A program made the translations under genes and the position numbers. A model generated the notes under the pieces. That model had not been told where the DNA came from and did no database searches. It worked only from the letters and a program-made list of their open reading frames with translations. Source: Corynebacterium cystitidis (GTDB lineage: Bacteria; Actinomycetota; Actinomycetes; Mycobacteriales; Mycobacteriaceae). From it: a DNA stretch of 64,000 nucleotides. The DNA is taken from the NCBI RefSeq assembly GCF_900187295.1, contig NZ_LT906473.1, forward strand, positions 1,798,001 to 1,862,000, read 5' to 3'. Positions 1 through 10,500 of this stretch are shown one piece after another (the first letter of the stretch is position 1; each line of letters opens with the position of its first letter).

Positions 1-2
1 AG

Positions 3-245
3 TGGAATGCCGTGGTGTCACGGTTCCCGGCGGGTCCTCCGAGTACCGATCCCACAGTGATCGCTGCAGGTGTGGCGGCCGCCAGCACACAACTGCGTCG
101 CGCTATCGGGCCCGCGCTGCCACCCGGAGTGACCCACACCTTGCCAGCGCCGGGCGAGATCGTGGTCGCTGATCCGTTTGCCACCCCGGCGCTGTCGACG
201 CGCACTATGGCCCGGCACCCGCAGTGCCCGGTGTGCCGCGGATAG
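3..245 (+). CDS. C-terminal part of an unidentified protein (5' end outside window)
   Basis: The frame is open from the left edge to a TAG at 243-245 and gives about 80 residues, so only the C-terminus is seen. It ends in HPQCPVCRG, a CxxC-type tail, after a Pro/Ala-rich stretch. The gene converges on uvrD2 with 29 bp between the two stops. A ThiF/cyclodehydratase-like protein with a Cys tail is sometimes found beside uvrD2 in actinobacteria, as far as I recall, but this fragment is too short to assign. The ending and the lack of an opposing gene make it likely to be real; the function is unknown. Confidence 0.5.
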   Translation, partial: WNAVVSRFPAGPPSTDPTVIAAGVAAASTQLRRAIGPALPPGVTHTLPAPGEIVVADPFATPALSTRTMARHPQCPVCRG

Positions 246-274
246 CACCACACGTTGGCGACAAACGCCGCCAG

Positions 275-2320
275 TTAGTGAAACCCGCCCAGAACCTCAA
301 GGACATCGTCGCCAAAGTTCTCCACTTTCGCAGGGCCCACGCCAGCAATATCCAACAATTCGGCATGGTTGGTGGGCTTGGCCTCGGCGATAGACATCAG
401 GGTGGCGTCGGTGAAAATCATGTACGCCGGCTGGTTCCGTTGGCGTGACAGATCAAGGCGCCATTGTTTCAGCGCGAAAAAGATGTCCTCGTTGAAGCCC
501 GGGTCACAGTCAGCATGCCTGCCCAGGGATTTCTCTGCGGGCGTGTCTAGAGGAAATCCACACACGCGGCAGGACTTTGCGCGCCTGAGCCGTTCAGGGG
601 ACTTTTCGACGTCCACTTCAGGGGCGATCCCATCAAGGAAGCGGGAACGCTTACGCGACTTGTTTCCACCTTCTTGCCGGGCCAGCGCCCACGAGAGGTG
701 GAGGTGTTCGCGCGCACGTGTCACCCCCACGTAAAACAGGCGGCGTTCCTCCTCGATCTGCTCTGCACCCGCCTTGATAGCGTGCGAAATCGGCAGGGTT
801 TTTTCCACCAGTCCGACCAGGAAAACGGCATCCCACTCGAGGCCCTTTGCCGCGTGCAGGCTGGCCAGTGTCACCCCGTCCACGGCCGGTGGCTGCTTTG
901 ATTCTGCCCGCTTGTGGAGTGATTGCAGGACGCCAACTAAATTGGTGGCCTCTGCGTGGTTGACGATGCCCTCGATCAGATCAACCAGAGCCCCGAGGAT
1001 CTGCCATCGCTCACGGGCCTGCGCACCCTGAGGTTCCGTCGGTGTCAGCCCTAGCGGTGCCAGCACCTCACGGGCAGCCTGGATGGGGTTTGCTTGCAGG
1101 CGGGGGTGGCGTGTGGCCTTCGTCAGCGCGTGGATAGCCTCCCTGATTTCTGGGCGGGCGAAGAACCCTTCACCGCCACGGACCTGGTAGACGATGCCGG
1201 CATCGGACAGCGCTTGTTCAAACTCCGCAGACTGGGCGTTGACTCGGTAGAGCACGGCGATCTCCCCGGCTGGCACACCGGAGTTAATCAAGCTTAAGAT
1301 CGTGCCTGCCACTTCACGGGCCTCAGTGGGCTCGTCGTCGTAGGCGTTGAAGGTGGGCTGGGGGCCGTGCTCGCGCATACCGATCAACTCAAGCCGAGTA
1401 CCGGCTGCGCGCCCGGTGGCCTTCCCAATCACGGTGTTGGCCAGGTCTGTAATCTCAGGAGTGGAGCGGTAGTCGCGCTGCAACTTCACCACGGTAGCGT
1501 TGTCATAGGTGCGGGAAAAGTTCAGCAGGTAGTCCGGTGTTGCCCCTGTAAAGGAATAAATGGTCTGGTTGGCATCGCCCACCACTGTCAGATCATCACG
1601 CTGACCCAACCACGCCTCCAACACGCGCTGCTGCAAAGGTGTGACGTCTTGATACTCGTCCACCACGAACGTGCGGTACTGGTTGCGGAATTCCTCGGCC
1701 ACCGCCGGCGCGTTCTCCAACGCGCCCGCGACGTGCACCAGCAGATCATCAAAGTCGAGTAGCATCCCGTCTGGGCTGGTCTTCGAATCCTCATAGCGCT
1801 GGTAAACCTCCGCTACCTTGGCCGCCTCCACGGGAGGTGTGCGGTGGTAGTCGTCGACACGCTCCTTGTACCCTTCCGGGCTGAGCAGTGTCGCCTTGGC
1901 CCATTCAATCTCACCGAGTAAGTCGCGCACCATATCCTTGGAGCTCTCCAGCCCCACGCTGCGCGCGGCCCGCCCCACCATGGGGAATTTGTTATCGATC
2001 AACCGCCACGGCATATCGCCGTATACTTGCGGCCAAAAGTAACGCAGCTGGCGCAACGCCGCCGCGTGGAAAGTACGCGCCTGCACTCCCCCAATGCCCA
2101 TGGTGCGCAGGCGGTCGCGCATTTCACCGGCGGCACGCGAGGTGAACGTCACAGCAAGCACACGGTTCGGCGACGCCTGCCCCTGGTCAATGAGGTGGGC
2201 GATGCGGTAGGTAATAGTACGGGTCTTACCCGTTCCCGCACCAGCGAGGATGCACACCGGTCCGCGCGGGGCGGTAGCAGCAACCCTTTGGTCGTCGTCA
2301 AGCACACTCAGGTCGATCAT
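275..2320 (-). CDS. uvrD2: ATP-dependent DNA helicase UvrD2 (SF1A, HRDC domain)
   Basis: 681-residue superfamily 1 helicase acting as a 3'-5' DNA translocase in repair. Visible motifs: Walker A AGAGTGKT (residues 26-33), Walker B VVDEYQD, motif III GDANQTIYSFTGA, motif V LHAAKGLEWD, motif VI VGVTRAREHL. A CxxC pair and a HADC pair precede a C-terminal HRDC-like domain. Mycobacterial UvrD2 has a tetracysteine zinc site, so here one ligand appears to be His. The ATG at 2318-2320 follows AAAGGAGG; an in-frame start 13 codons upstream lacks one. ATG overlaps the nudC stop (ATGA), so translation is probably coupled. Last gene of a minus-strand run of repair genes. Confidence 0.93.
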   Translation of the reverse strand: MIDLSVLDDDQRVAATAPRGPVCILAGAGTGKTRTITYRIAHLIDQGQASPNRVLAVTFTSRAAGEMRDRLRTMGIGGVQARTFHAAALRQLRYFWPQVYGDMPWRLIDNKFPMVGRAARSVGLESSKDMVRDLLGEIEWAKATLLSPEGYKERVDDYHRTPPVEAAKVAEVYQRYEDSKTSPDGMLLDFDDLLVHVAGALENAPAVAEEFRNQYRTFVVDEYQDVTPLQQRVLEAWLGQRDDLTVVGDANQTIYSFTGATPDYLLNFSRTYDNATVVKLQRDYRSTPEITDLANTVIGKATGRAAGTRLELIGMREHGPQPTFNAYDDEPTEAREVAGTILSLINSGVPAGEIAVLYRVNAQSAEFEQALSDAGIVYQVRGGEGFFARPEIREAIHALTKATRHPRLQANPIQAAREVLAPLGLTPTEPQGAQARERWQILGALVDLIEGIVNHAEATNLVGVLQSLHKRAESKQPPAVDGVTLASLHAAKGLEWDAVFLVGLVEKTLPISHAIKAGAEQIEEERRLFYVGVTRAREHLHLSWALARQEGGNKSRKRSRFLDGIAPEVDVEKSPERLRRAKSCRVCGFPLDTPAEKSLGRHADCDPGFNEDIFFALKQWRLDLSRQRNQPAYMIFTDATLMSIAEAKPTNHAELLDIAGVGPAKVENFGDDVLEVLGGFH

Positions 2321-3078
2321 GCGCCCTCCTTTCGCATCGCGTGCTCGCCGCGGTACCACGTGCCAATCAGGGTCCGCGCCAGGCTGCCGGGCAAAGGCAG
2401 CGGCAGCTGTTCAATATCTTTTCGCGTAGCCCAAATGATCTCAGCAAGTTCCCCGTCTGTCTCATCAGCTGGGGGCGCGCTCTCACGTTCTGCGAAAAAG
2501 CCCATCATGAGCGAGCCGGACATCGCCCATGGCTGTGAGGCAAAATAGGTGATGTTTTGGCAGCCGTAGCCGGTTTCTTCCAGCACTTCGCGCGCGAAGG
2601 CCTCCTCTAAGTTTTCACCGTGTTCGACGTAGCCTGCGATGCACGAGTAGTAGCCCCTGCGGTGGCGGTTTTCGGCCAGCAGGATAGCGTCGGCACGCGT
2701 ATCGACGACCACCCCAATCACTGCGGGGTCCAACCGGGGGAAGAGGGGCCGGTCGCGGTCTCCGCGGGCAACAACGCCGGCGTCGTCATAACGCAACTCA
2801 GACCCATCGGCGGGGTCAAATAAAGTATGCGCCCGGTGAGCCAGCAAACTGACTGCGCGCGCAATGGTGCGGTCCTTGGCGAAATTGCGGGCGTAGGCCA
2901 CCTCGTGTTCCGAGACGTGGCGGACCACGTCGCGGGGGACGCGTACCGCGTAGATATCGCCAGTGACATGGACGGACACCCCTAATGATTCACCGGTTGC
3001 GGATGCGACGAAAAGCGGGGCACCAAAGCGGTCGACAGGAAAAGCGCCAGTGTCATCAAGCAGGAGGTAACGTGCCAT
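2317..3078 (-). CDS. nudC: NADH pyrophosphatase NudC-like Nudix hydrolase
   Basis: 253 residues. The Nudix box begins at G149 and ends in REVLEETG (163-170), followed by the NudC hallmark SQPW (181-184), so NAD(H)/dinucleotide pyrophosphatase activity, including deNADding, is the likely reaction. Family members usually carry a four-cysteine zinc ribbon before the Nudix domain; in this protein the corresponding stretch (about residues 78-115) has no cysteine at all. The start ATG overlaps the stop of the upstream potassium-channel gene by one base (TAATG), and the end overlaps uvrD2, consistent with one operon. Confidence 0.9.
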   Translation of the reverse strand: MARYLLLDDTGAFPVDRFGAPLFVASATGESLGVSVHVTGDIYAVRVPRDVVRHVSEHEVAYARNFAKDRTIARAVSLLAHRAHTLFDPADGSELRYDDAGVVARGDRDRPLFPRLDPAVIGVVVDTRADAILLAENRHRRGYYSCIAGYVEHGENLEEAFAREVLEETGYGCQNITYFASQPWAMSGSLMMGFFAERESAPPADETDGELAEIIWATRKDIEQLPLPLPGSLARTLIGTWYRGEHAMRKEGA

Positions 3079-4169
3079 TAGTCTCGCTGCGCCTCCGGCT
3101 CTACTGGAGAGTAGCGAATGTAGAGCAGCCGATCGCCCGGTTCGACGGTCTCTGCCTCAGGAGAGTCGATGCGGTACAGCTCACCTGAGCGCACCAGGCC
3201 GAGGACGATATCTGCTAGGTGGCGTGGGTTGGCCCCCACCTCGTCTTCAGAGATTGCGCGTTCTGCCACGGCGAAACCTTCATCAGGGCTGAGCAGGTCT
3301 TCGGTCATTTCTACGACCGACGGGGTGACAGTAGCAAGACCCAGGAGACGGCCCGCGGTTTCAGAGGACACAACAACCGAGTCTGCACCCGACTGCTGCA
3401 GGAGGTGCTGGTTTTCTCCCTCGCGCACACTGGCCACAATCATCACTGATGGTGCCAGTTCACGTACCGACAGGGTGCACAGCACTGCGGTATCGTCACT
3501 GCTGGTTGCTACCACCACGGACTTTGCGCGGGTGACACCCGCAATCTTCAGTACGTCGGATTTGGTGCCATTTCCTTGTACTGCCACTAGCCCGTCGGCT
3601 TCCGCGTGGGATAAAGCGGTGTGGTTAGTATCAACCACCACGATGTTGCCCGGTGCCTCTCCGCCTGCCAGTAAAGCGTCGACGGCAGACCGCCCCTTCG
3701 TGCCATAGCCAATGACGATGGTGTGGTTACGCACTGTTTTCCTCCAGCGTTGAATTTGCAGCGTCTTGCGGGAATCTTCGGTCAGCACCGACAAAGTGGT
3801 GCCAACCAGCAGCATCAGGAAGGCGATGCGCGCCGGCGTCATCACCAAAATATTAAAAAGGCGCGCGCCTTGCGTTACCGGCGTGATATCGCCGTAGCCT
3901 GTCGATGACAAGGACACACCGGTGTAATAGACAGCGTCTACCAGCGTGAGCTCTTCCGAATACCCGTTTTTATCGAGGAAGACTAAAAAAGCCACGATCA
4001 TCAGGATCGCTGTTGCGTACGCGAAACGGCGGGTAATCAAGGTCCACGGACTAGTTCGCAAATGCCCCGGCAGGCGGATCACGTCGAGCAGCGCGTGGTC
4101 CGGCTGTTGGATCAGTTCGACATCACCCCGGAATCCGGCCCTCGGCCGCAGGTTAGGGAATTTACTCAC
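3078..4169 (-). CDS. cglK: Potassium channel with cytoplasmic RCK (TrkA-N) domain, CglK-like
   Basis: 363 residues. Two membrane segments (about 48-66 and 104-128) flank a pore loop with the K+ selectivity filter TGYGD (90-94). A Rossmann NAD-binding RCK domain follows (VIGYGTKG from about 152) and then a TrkA-C-like tail. It corresponds to Rv3200c and to C. glutamicum CglK, a K+ uptake channel linked to pH homeostasis. In C. glutamicum the RCK domain is reported to be made separately from an internal start; I did not find a convincing internal ribosome site here. The ATG lies 22 bp downstream of the adnB stop. Confidence 0.9.
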   Translation of the reverse strand: MSKFPNLRPRAGFRGDVELIQQPDHALLDVIRLPGHLRTSPWTLITRRFAYATAILMIVAFLVFLDKNGYSEELTLVDAVYYTGVSLSSTGYGDITPVTQGARLFNILVMTPARIAFLMLLVGTTLSVLTEDSRKTLQIQRWRKTVRNHTIVIGYGTKGRSAVDALLAGGEAPGNIVVVDTNHTALSHAEADGLVAVQGNGTKSDVLKIAGVTRAKSVVVATSSDDTAVLCTLSVRELAPSVMIVASVREGENQHLLQQSGADSVVVSSETAGRLLGLATVTPSVVEMTEDLLSPDEGFAVAERAISEDEVGANPRHLADIVLGLVRSGELYRIDSPEAETVEPGDRLLYIRYSPVEPEAQRD

Positions 4170-4191
4170 AACGGTCCCATCTTCTTAAGTC

Positions 4192-7100
4192 TCATTTTTG
4201 CGCCTGCTTTCTGTTTGAGAACTCTAGTAGCTTTTCCAATTCTTCCCGATCCGGCACATCACGCGGCGCGAAATCCTCCCCCGAGCGCACGTAGAAAAAT
4301 GCTGTGGAGACGTCTCTGTGATCGTCGGCGATGCGCTTCCACGCCTCGCGGTACACCGCAAGCTGAATCTTGGCTGTCTCCATATCTCGGCCCGTGGGGC
4401 GTTGCCCGGTTTTCCAATCCACCACCCACCAGGTGTCGTCGATCAAAAATACCGCGTCCATACGGCCTCGTACCACCGAGTCTCCCAGCGCGATTTCAAA
4501 GGGGTGCTCAATAAACCGCGGGGTTTTCTGTGCCCAGTGGCTGGCCTCAAAGCCCTCTTTGAGCTGTGCCAATGTCTCCGCATCCACGTTTGCTTCATCG
4601 TTTCCTGGCAGTTCGTCCTCATCAAGCAGGGGTCGCGCACCGTAGAAATCTTCGATCCACTCGTGGAACGCGGTGCCCCGCTTGGCGTACGCGTTGGGTT
4701 TAAACGGCACCGGCCTGCGGGCCCGGCGCGCAAATTGTTCAGGGTCTGCTTTGATCGCTACCACATCCGAGGCGGTGAGTTCACCGGGTACTTCCACGTC
4801 TACATCGGGCGATTGCAGCGCCTCATATTCCTCGATCAGCGCCGTGGTGTCCCGTTCCCACAGGCTAAACAGCTCGCCGGCTGCGACATCGGGCAGGTTG
4901 CCCAGTGCGTCGTCGATACGCGTTGCTGCCTCAAGTGCACGCTTATCGACGCTCATCTGTGGCCACTGCCCCTTTTCGGCGTGCGAGCCAGATGAATCTG
5001 GTGTGTCACTTTCACTGTTTCCGCCGCTTTCGCCGTGAGCCTGGTTGTCTGTTGCCCAAACAGCGACCTGTTTCGCATCTAGCAATTCGGTGAGTGCCTC
5101 GAAGTGCTCATACGGGCCGGTGGCTTTCGTGGTGGTAGGCGTGGTGGCTGAGCCGGTGATCAGGAGGCGTCGTTCCGCCCGGGTGATAGCTACGTAGAAT
5201 AACCGTGCTGTCTCCTCTGCGGAGTCGCTGCGAATCTTCGCGAGAAACTCTTTTCCGGCGTCTTCGAATTCCTTTTTGTCGCTGGCTTCCTCGATAGCAG
5301 TGAAGTCTTCGACTGGTAGGCGTTGAACCTGAGTCAGAAACGTTTCGGCCTTCGCTGCGTACGTACGCTGGTCAGCGTGCACAACAGCGACGGTATCCCA
5401 TTCCAATCCCTTCGCTTTGTGCGCGGTGAGAATCTGCACGCGATCAGTGCGGATAGGTACCGCACCCGGGGTTAAGCCGTCTTCATGTTCGCGGGCCAAG
5501 GAGAAATAGTCCAGCAACCCATCCACGCTGGCGCCAGGGTAGGAGGCGACTTCGTCGGCAAGCCTGTCGAGGTGTACCGTGCCTGTTGAGCTTGGACGCG
5601 ACAACACCTCGGTCCGAATATTGAAAGTTGCGATAATATCTGCGATCAGATCAGGCAGGCGCTTACCCAGGCTGTACATGCGCAGGTGGCGCAACTTCGA
5701 CGACAATTCCTGCAGCCTGCGCAACCCTTCGGGGCTGTAGCGCTCGGGTTCACCGAGGTCAGCTACGGCATCGGTCAGGCCTGCCTGCTGGTCTGGGTGG
5801 CTTGTCATTGCCTGCGTCTCAAAAACCACCTGTTCTAATTGGTGCCGGAGTCGATCGAGCGGGTCATCGCTTTCGGGGCGCTGGGTGGCTTGTGTGGCGG
5901 ACAGGTTTCGTGCTCGTTGCCCTAGCGCGTAAAGATCCGCGGCCCCGAGCCCACAGGCCGGGCCCGTCAGAATGCGCAGGGCAGCCTGAGAATCCTCGGG
6001 GCGGACCAACATGGTTGCGATTGCTATCACGTCAGCAACCTCGGGAACATCCAGCAAGCCTGCCAGCCCCACGATCTCATAGGGTATCCCGCGTTGTTCA
6101 AGCTGTTGGGCCACAAGCGCAGAGTGGGAGTTCTTCCGAACGAGCACCGCGGCTGAGAACTTCCTTGCCGTCTCCTCTAGACCAGCCTGAGTTGCGTGGA
6201 ATTGCTGTGCAAGCTGGTCGGCAACGAAAGCCATCTCTTCGTCTTGCGTGGTGAAAAACCCAACGGTGACATCGCCTGCCTCCGGCTGCGGTCGTGGCTC
6301 CAGGCGCGCGACAGCACGCGTTGCAGGGTTCGACCCCAGCACAGCATCGGACACGCTATTGGCTAGTTGGAGGACTTCGGGCGGGTTGCGCCAGGATGTG
6401 GTGAGCTCCGCCTTCGGGGCGGGGTCACCGTTGGGCTGCGGAAAGTCCTCAACAAACGCGGCGAGGTTCGCGGCGGTTGCACCGCGCCAACCATAGATCG
6501 CCTGCATGGGATCGCCCACCGCCGTCACCGTCAGGGGTGTCGAGGCCTGGTGAATACTTTGTTGGTCGGCTCGGTCCTGGACATCGCGCCCCTCACCGAA
6601 CAGGCTGCGCAGCAACACCCGCTGGGCGTGTGAGGTGTCTTGGTACTCGTCCAGCATGACCACGCGGAACCGTCGCCTCTGCGATCGCCCAACCTGGGCA
6701 TGGTCGCGTGCGAGGCGCGCTGCCACGGACATCTGCTCGTTGAACGTCACCACTGACCGCTGCGCCAACTCTTGTTTCAGCGCAGAGACCAGGGGCAGAT
6801 AATCACGGCGTAGCTGCTGCGTGGTCAGCCACTTCTCCATGGTCTTGGTTAAATCAGCGCGCTGCCTGGGGCCTTTCGGAAGCGATTCAACCTCGTTGAT
6901 AAAAGCCGTGGCTTCATCATCCACCCACTCAGGCGTGTGCAGGTTATTGTCCATTTCAGTCACCAACGCCAGCAGGTTTTCTGTCACCGCGCCGACGGTG
7001 CTACTTGCCCCTAGCTCGCCGGTGTAATTAGTCACCACATCGCGGGCGACAGAATTCAGTTCCGCCGCCGTAATCAGCCGGGCATCCGGTTCCACTGGCA

Positions 7101-7512
7101 CCAGCAGCCCGTATTCACGCACCAAGTCTGCTGCATAAGCATCGTAGGTGGACACAGTGGGGGTGATCACCGTTAACGCGTCGGCAAGCCCGCCTGTGGG
7201 ATCCAGCCTGCGCACCAGATCTGGCGTAGAAGCCAACGTGGTCAGCCGATCGCGAATGCGTCGGCCCAGCTCTTGTGCAGCCTTTCGTGTAAAGGTTAGC
7301 CCAAGGATCTCTTCTGGGCGGGCGTATCCGTTAGCAACGAGCCACACCACCCGAGATGCCATCGTCTCCGTCTTACCCGCACCGGCTCCAGCGACCACCA
7401 GCAGCGGACCTGGGGCCGCACCGATAACGGCTGCCTGCTGGTCTGTCGGCGGGAATTTTTGGCCCAAGTACTTTGACAGCAACTTCGGCGACATCGGGGA
7501 AGTATTAACCAC
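4192..7512 (-). CDS. adnB: AdnB, catalytic motor-nuclease subunit of the AdnAB recombination complex
   Basis: 1106 residues. An N-terminal UvrD-type motor has Walker A VAGAGAGKT (about 40-48), Walker B LDEYQDT (287-293) and GDPMQAIYGWRGA. A C-terminal PD-(D/E)XK nuclease shows GRMD (from 1016) and VVDWKTG (1030-1036). This matches Rv3201c/AdnB, which with AdnA resects double-strand breaks in actinobacteria lacking RecBCD. The GTG start at 7510-7512 overlaps the adnA stop by 8 bp; an ATG six codons in (7494) is the alternative. Both key ATPase motifs are intact, unlike in its partner. Confidence 0.92.
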   Translation of the reverse strand: MVNTSPMSPKLLSKYLGQKFPPTDQQAAVIGAAPGPLLVVAGAGAGKTETMASRVVWLVANGYARPEEILGLTFTRKAAQELGRRIRDRLTTLASTPDLVRRLDPTGGLADALTVITPTVSTYDAYAADLVREYGLLVPVEPDARLITAAELNSVARDVVTNYTGELGASSTVGAVTENLLALVTEMDNNLHTPEWVDDEATAFINEVESLPKGPRQRADLTKTMEKWLTTQQLRRDYLPLVSALKQELAQRSVVTFNEQMSVAARLARDHAQVGRSQRRRFRVVMLDEYQDTSHAQRVLLRSLFGEGRDVQDRADQQSIHQASTPLTVTAVGDPMQAIYGWRGATAANLAAFVEDFPQPNGDPAPKAELTTSWRNPPEVLQLANSVSDAVLGSNPATRAVARLEPRPQPEAGDVTVGFFTTQDEEMAFVADQLAQQFHATQAGLEETARKFSAAVLVRKNSHSALVAQQLEQRGIPYEIVGLAGLLDVPEVADVIAIATMLVRPEDSQAALRILTGPACGLGAADLYALGQRARNLSATQATQRPESDDPLDRLRHQLEQVVFETQAMTSHPDQQAGLTDAVADLGEPERYSPEGLRRLQELSSKLRHLRMYSLGKRLPDLIADIIATFNIRTEVLSRPSSTGTVHLDRLADEVASYPGASVDGLLDYFSLAREHEDGLTPGAVPIRTDRVQILTAHKAKGLEWDTVAVVHADQRTYAAKAETFLTQVQRLPVEDFTAIEEASDKKEFEDAGKEFLAKIRSDSAEETARLFYVAITRAERRLLITGSATTPTTTKATGPYEHFEALTELLDAKQVAVWATDNQAHGESGGNSESDTPDSSGSHAEKGQWPQMSVDKRALEAATRIDDALGNLPDVAAGELFSLWERDTTALIEEYEALQSPDVDVEVPGELTASDVVAIKADPEQFARRARRPVPFKPNAYAKRGTAFHEWIEDFYGARPLLDEDELPGNDEANVDAETLAQLKEGFEASHWAQKTPRFIEHPFEIALGDSVVRGRMDAVFLIDDTWWVVDWKTGQRPTGRDMETAKIQLAVYREAWKRIADDHRDVSTAFFYVRSGEDFAPRDVPDREELEKLLEFSNRKQAQK

Positions 7513-10500
7513 GAGTAATGTCCTTCCCTTCCGACTGCACGGGGCACACCGCGCGCACCAGACATTGATCGCAGTGCGGCCCTGTGCGCGCAGTAAAGGC
7601 AGGCCCGGCTAATTCTCCAAGCAGCGGTGTAATAACTTCAGTGAACGCGGCGAGCTCCTCAGGTGTTTTTGCCACTTGGTCCCTAGTAGTCACGCCTGCC
7701 GCAGCCGTCGCCGGATACACCAATACTGCCCCACCCACCTCGATGGGGGCCTCGTCGTCACGCGCCGTTCGAATCGACTGCTCTGCCACCACCGCCTTAG
7801 ACAACGCGAGCTGGTATGCGAACAACTGCGCGTTGTCCCGGGTCTGTTCCATCGACGGCGCGTACTTGCCAGTCTTCAAGTCGACGATGATCGCCCTGCC
7901 TTCGCTGTCCTTTTCCAACCGGTCGATCCTGCCTCGGATCCGTAACTCGTCGGTGACATTGACATCAACATCAAGCTCAGTGCCGATCAACTCAAACGCG
8001 CCGCGGGAGCCCTCCAGCCACTGGGACGTGCGATCCAGCAGCCGGTCAAACTGCTCAAGATCGCTGTGGCGCTGCCACGACGGTACCTTGTGGAGTTCTT
8101 TATAAGCGTCAATGGTCGCTTGGCGCGCCAGCTGCTCATCGGCACCGTTTCCGATCGCTTCAAAATAGGCGTGAACCAAAACGCCACGGACCATGTGGAT
8201 GGTGTTGGTGGTCTGGATCATTCCGCCTAAGACATCCTTCAGCGGGCAAGCAAGCAACCCCTCGATACGTGACGGCGACAAAGCTGCAGGCGCAGGCAAC
8301 GGTTCCTCAGTAGACACGGTAGTGGTTGTGTACCACTCAAGGGGAGCCGCACCAGGGATTCCTGCCCGAGTCAGGCGCGCTAGTTGGCGGATTGCCTGGC
8401 CCCGGACCACCTCAGAAGCACCGTCATCGATAGCGGCCCGCCGGAGTTCAGCAATGAGATCTGGCCTCGCCAACACACGGACCGCAGAAGTTAATTCGGG
8501 TTGATCAATCGCCCACGCCGGGGTTTCTTCCCGCTGTTGCGCAACCGGCTCAATATCGAAGTGGCGACAGAATTCCTCGATGAAGCGTGACGGCTCCTGA
8601 GCCTCCTCGTCATCAGGCGCATTCACCGCAGTAACGAGCAAAAAATCCGTTGCCCTGGTAGTTGCCACGTGGAAAAGACGGCGTTCTTCCTTCAGACGAT
8701 CTGCACTATGCGACACAACAACGGCAGGATCGATCCCCTTATCGAGCAGATCGATGAGGTCCTCTTGCCCAAAAAGGGAACCAGTCTCACCGAGGCTCGG
8801 CCAACTGCCCTCCTGCACACCTGCAACAACCACGTGGCTAAATTCCCGTCCTACCACGCCGTGCGCAGTCAACAATGCGACAGCGTCGGCAGTGGCGGTC
8901 CGACGATCACGCACACCAGTAGGTAATTCTTGCTCCGAGATGTGGGTGATGAAGGCTTCGATCCCGGCTTCAGGGCGTCGCTCCGCGAAATCGCCTGCCG
9001 CGTCGAACAACGCCATCATGGCATCCAAGTCTCGGTCCGCCTGAGAGCCTGCCGCCCCACCGCGCAAGGCATGTGCCATCAACCGGTCGCTCAGCCCAGT
9101 TGCGTGCCAAACCGCCCAGAGAACATCTTCAACAGAACCGTGAGCGTTAACCGCAGCATGGCCGGCCTGCACGACGCGGCGAATCCGCTCGAGGATATCG
9201 AGTTCACGATCGGTAAGCATCGAACCGAAATCAGGCAGCGGGCGCTGCGGCTGCAGCAAGCTCCGCAGCGTCTCTTCCGCACGCGTCTCCGGATCAAACC
9301 GGCGCAGACCACGCAGCAAACGTCGCAGTGTGACAGGATCTGTTCCGCCCACCGGGCCAAGCAGCAAGTCTCGCCACTGACTGGCCGTCAACTCATCATA
9401 CAGCGCCCGCACCCCAAGAATCATGGCTGCGACGATCCGCTGCTGGCTTAACACCACATCAGTAGGGTTGAGCGCTACCGGAACACCCGCCTGTAACAAG
9501 ATGCGATGAATAGGCTCCAGCATTCCGGTGGAGCGCACAACCACACCAATCTTGCTCCACGCCACCCCATCATCGAGGTGAGCGCGGCGCACATGGTCAG
9601 CAATCACGCGGTGCTGAGTAACAGCCGTATCACTGATGACCACCTCGCGCACGGGTGAGCGTCGTGAAGCACCAAGATCAATCGGGGTGGCATCGAGGGA
9701 GGAGAAAAAGGCCGGTGAAGCACCGCGGAAGTGAAAGACCGACTGATCCACATCCCCACCAACTACTGCCAGATCCGCCTGGTGGATCAGTTGAGCAAGC
9801 AGCTCACCCGACGTCGGATCGAGGTGTTGAGCATCATCAACCACGATGGTGTGCCACGAGGACTCCACCGGCTGCTCCAACACCGCGGACACCAACTCTG
9901 AAGCCGAATAGCTAGCAACCCCCCACAATCGCATGACGCGCTGGTACTCCACCAAAAAATCGGCGGCCGCAGACCAGATTGGCATCGCATGCCGCTTCCC
10001 CAGCGCGCGCAGATCCTCAGCAGTCATGCGCCTTTCGACAGCACGCAGCAAAAAGTCGCGCAGCTGACGGGCAAACCCCACGAAGGTAAGAGCAGGGCGT
10101 AGTTCCTCAGGCCACGTCCCGGTACCGTACTCAGCATTGCCCTCTAGGAGCTGCCGAATGACGGCATCTTGCTCCGCACCAGAAATCAGCCGGATGGATT
10201 CCTCAGAACGCTGACGAACAATTGCGAAAGCCAACGAGTGCACCGAGCGCACCAACGGTTCATTCGCAACAAAACCAGATTGAGCGACACGTTCTGACAG
10301 TTCCCGCCGCAGACGCGCACCTGACTCTTTTGACGGCGCCACCACCAAAACCCCATCTGGGTCCCCCGTCCGCCGAATCGCTTCCATCGCAGTGTCTATC
10401 AGGAAGCTGGACACACCCGAACCGGCCTCCCCGGTCACCCGCCACACCCCCCGTTCGGGCACATCGACAGCCCACGTTCGCGTGGCGACGTGAAGCTCAC

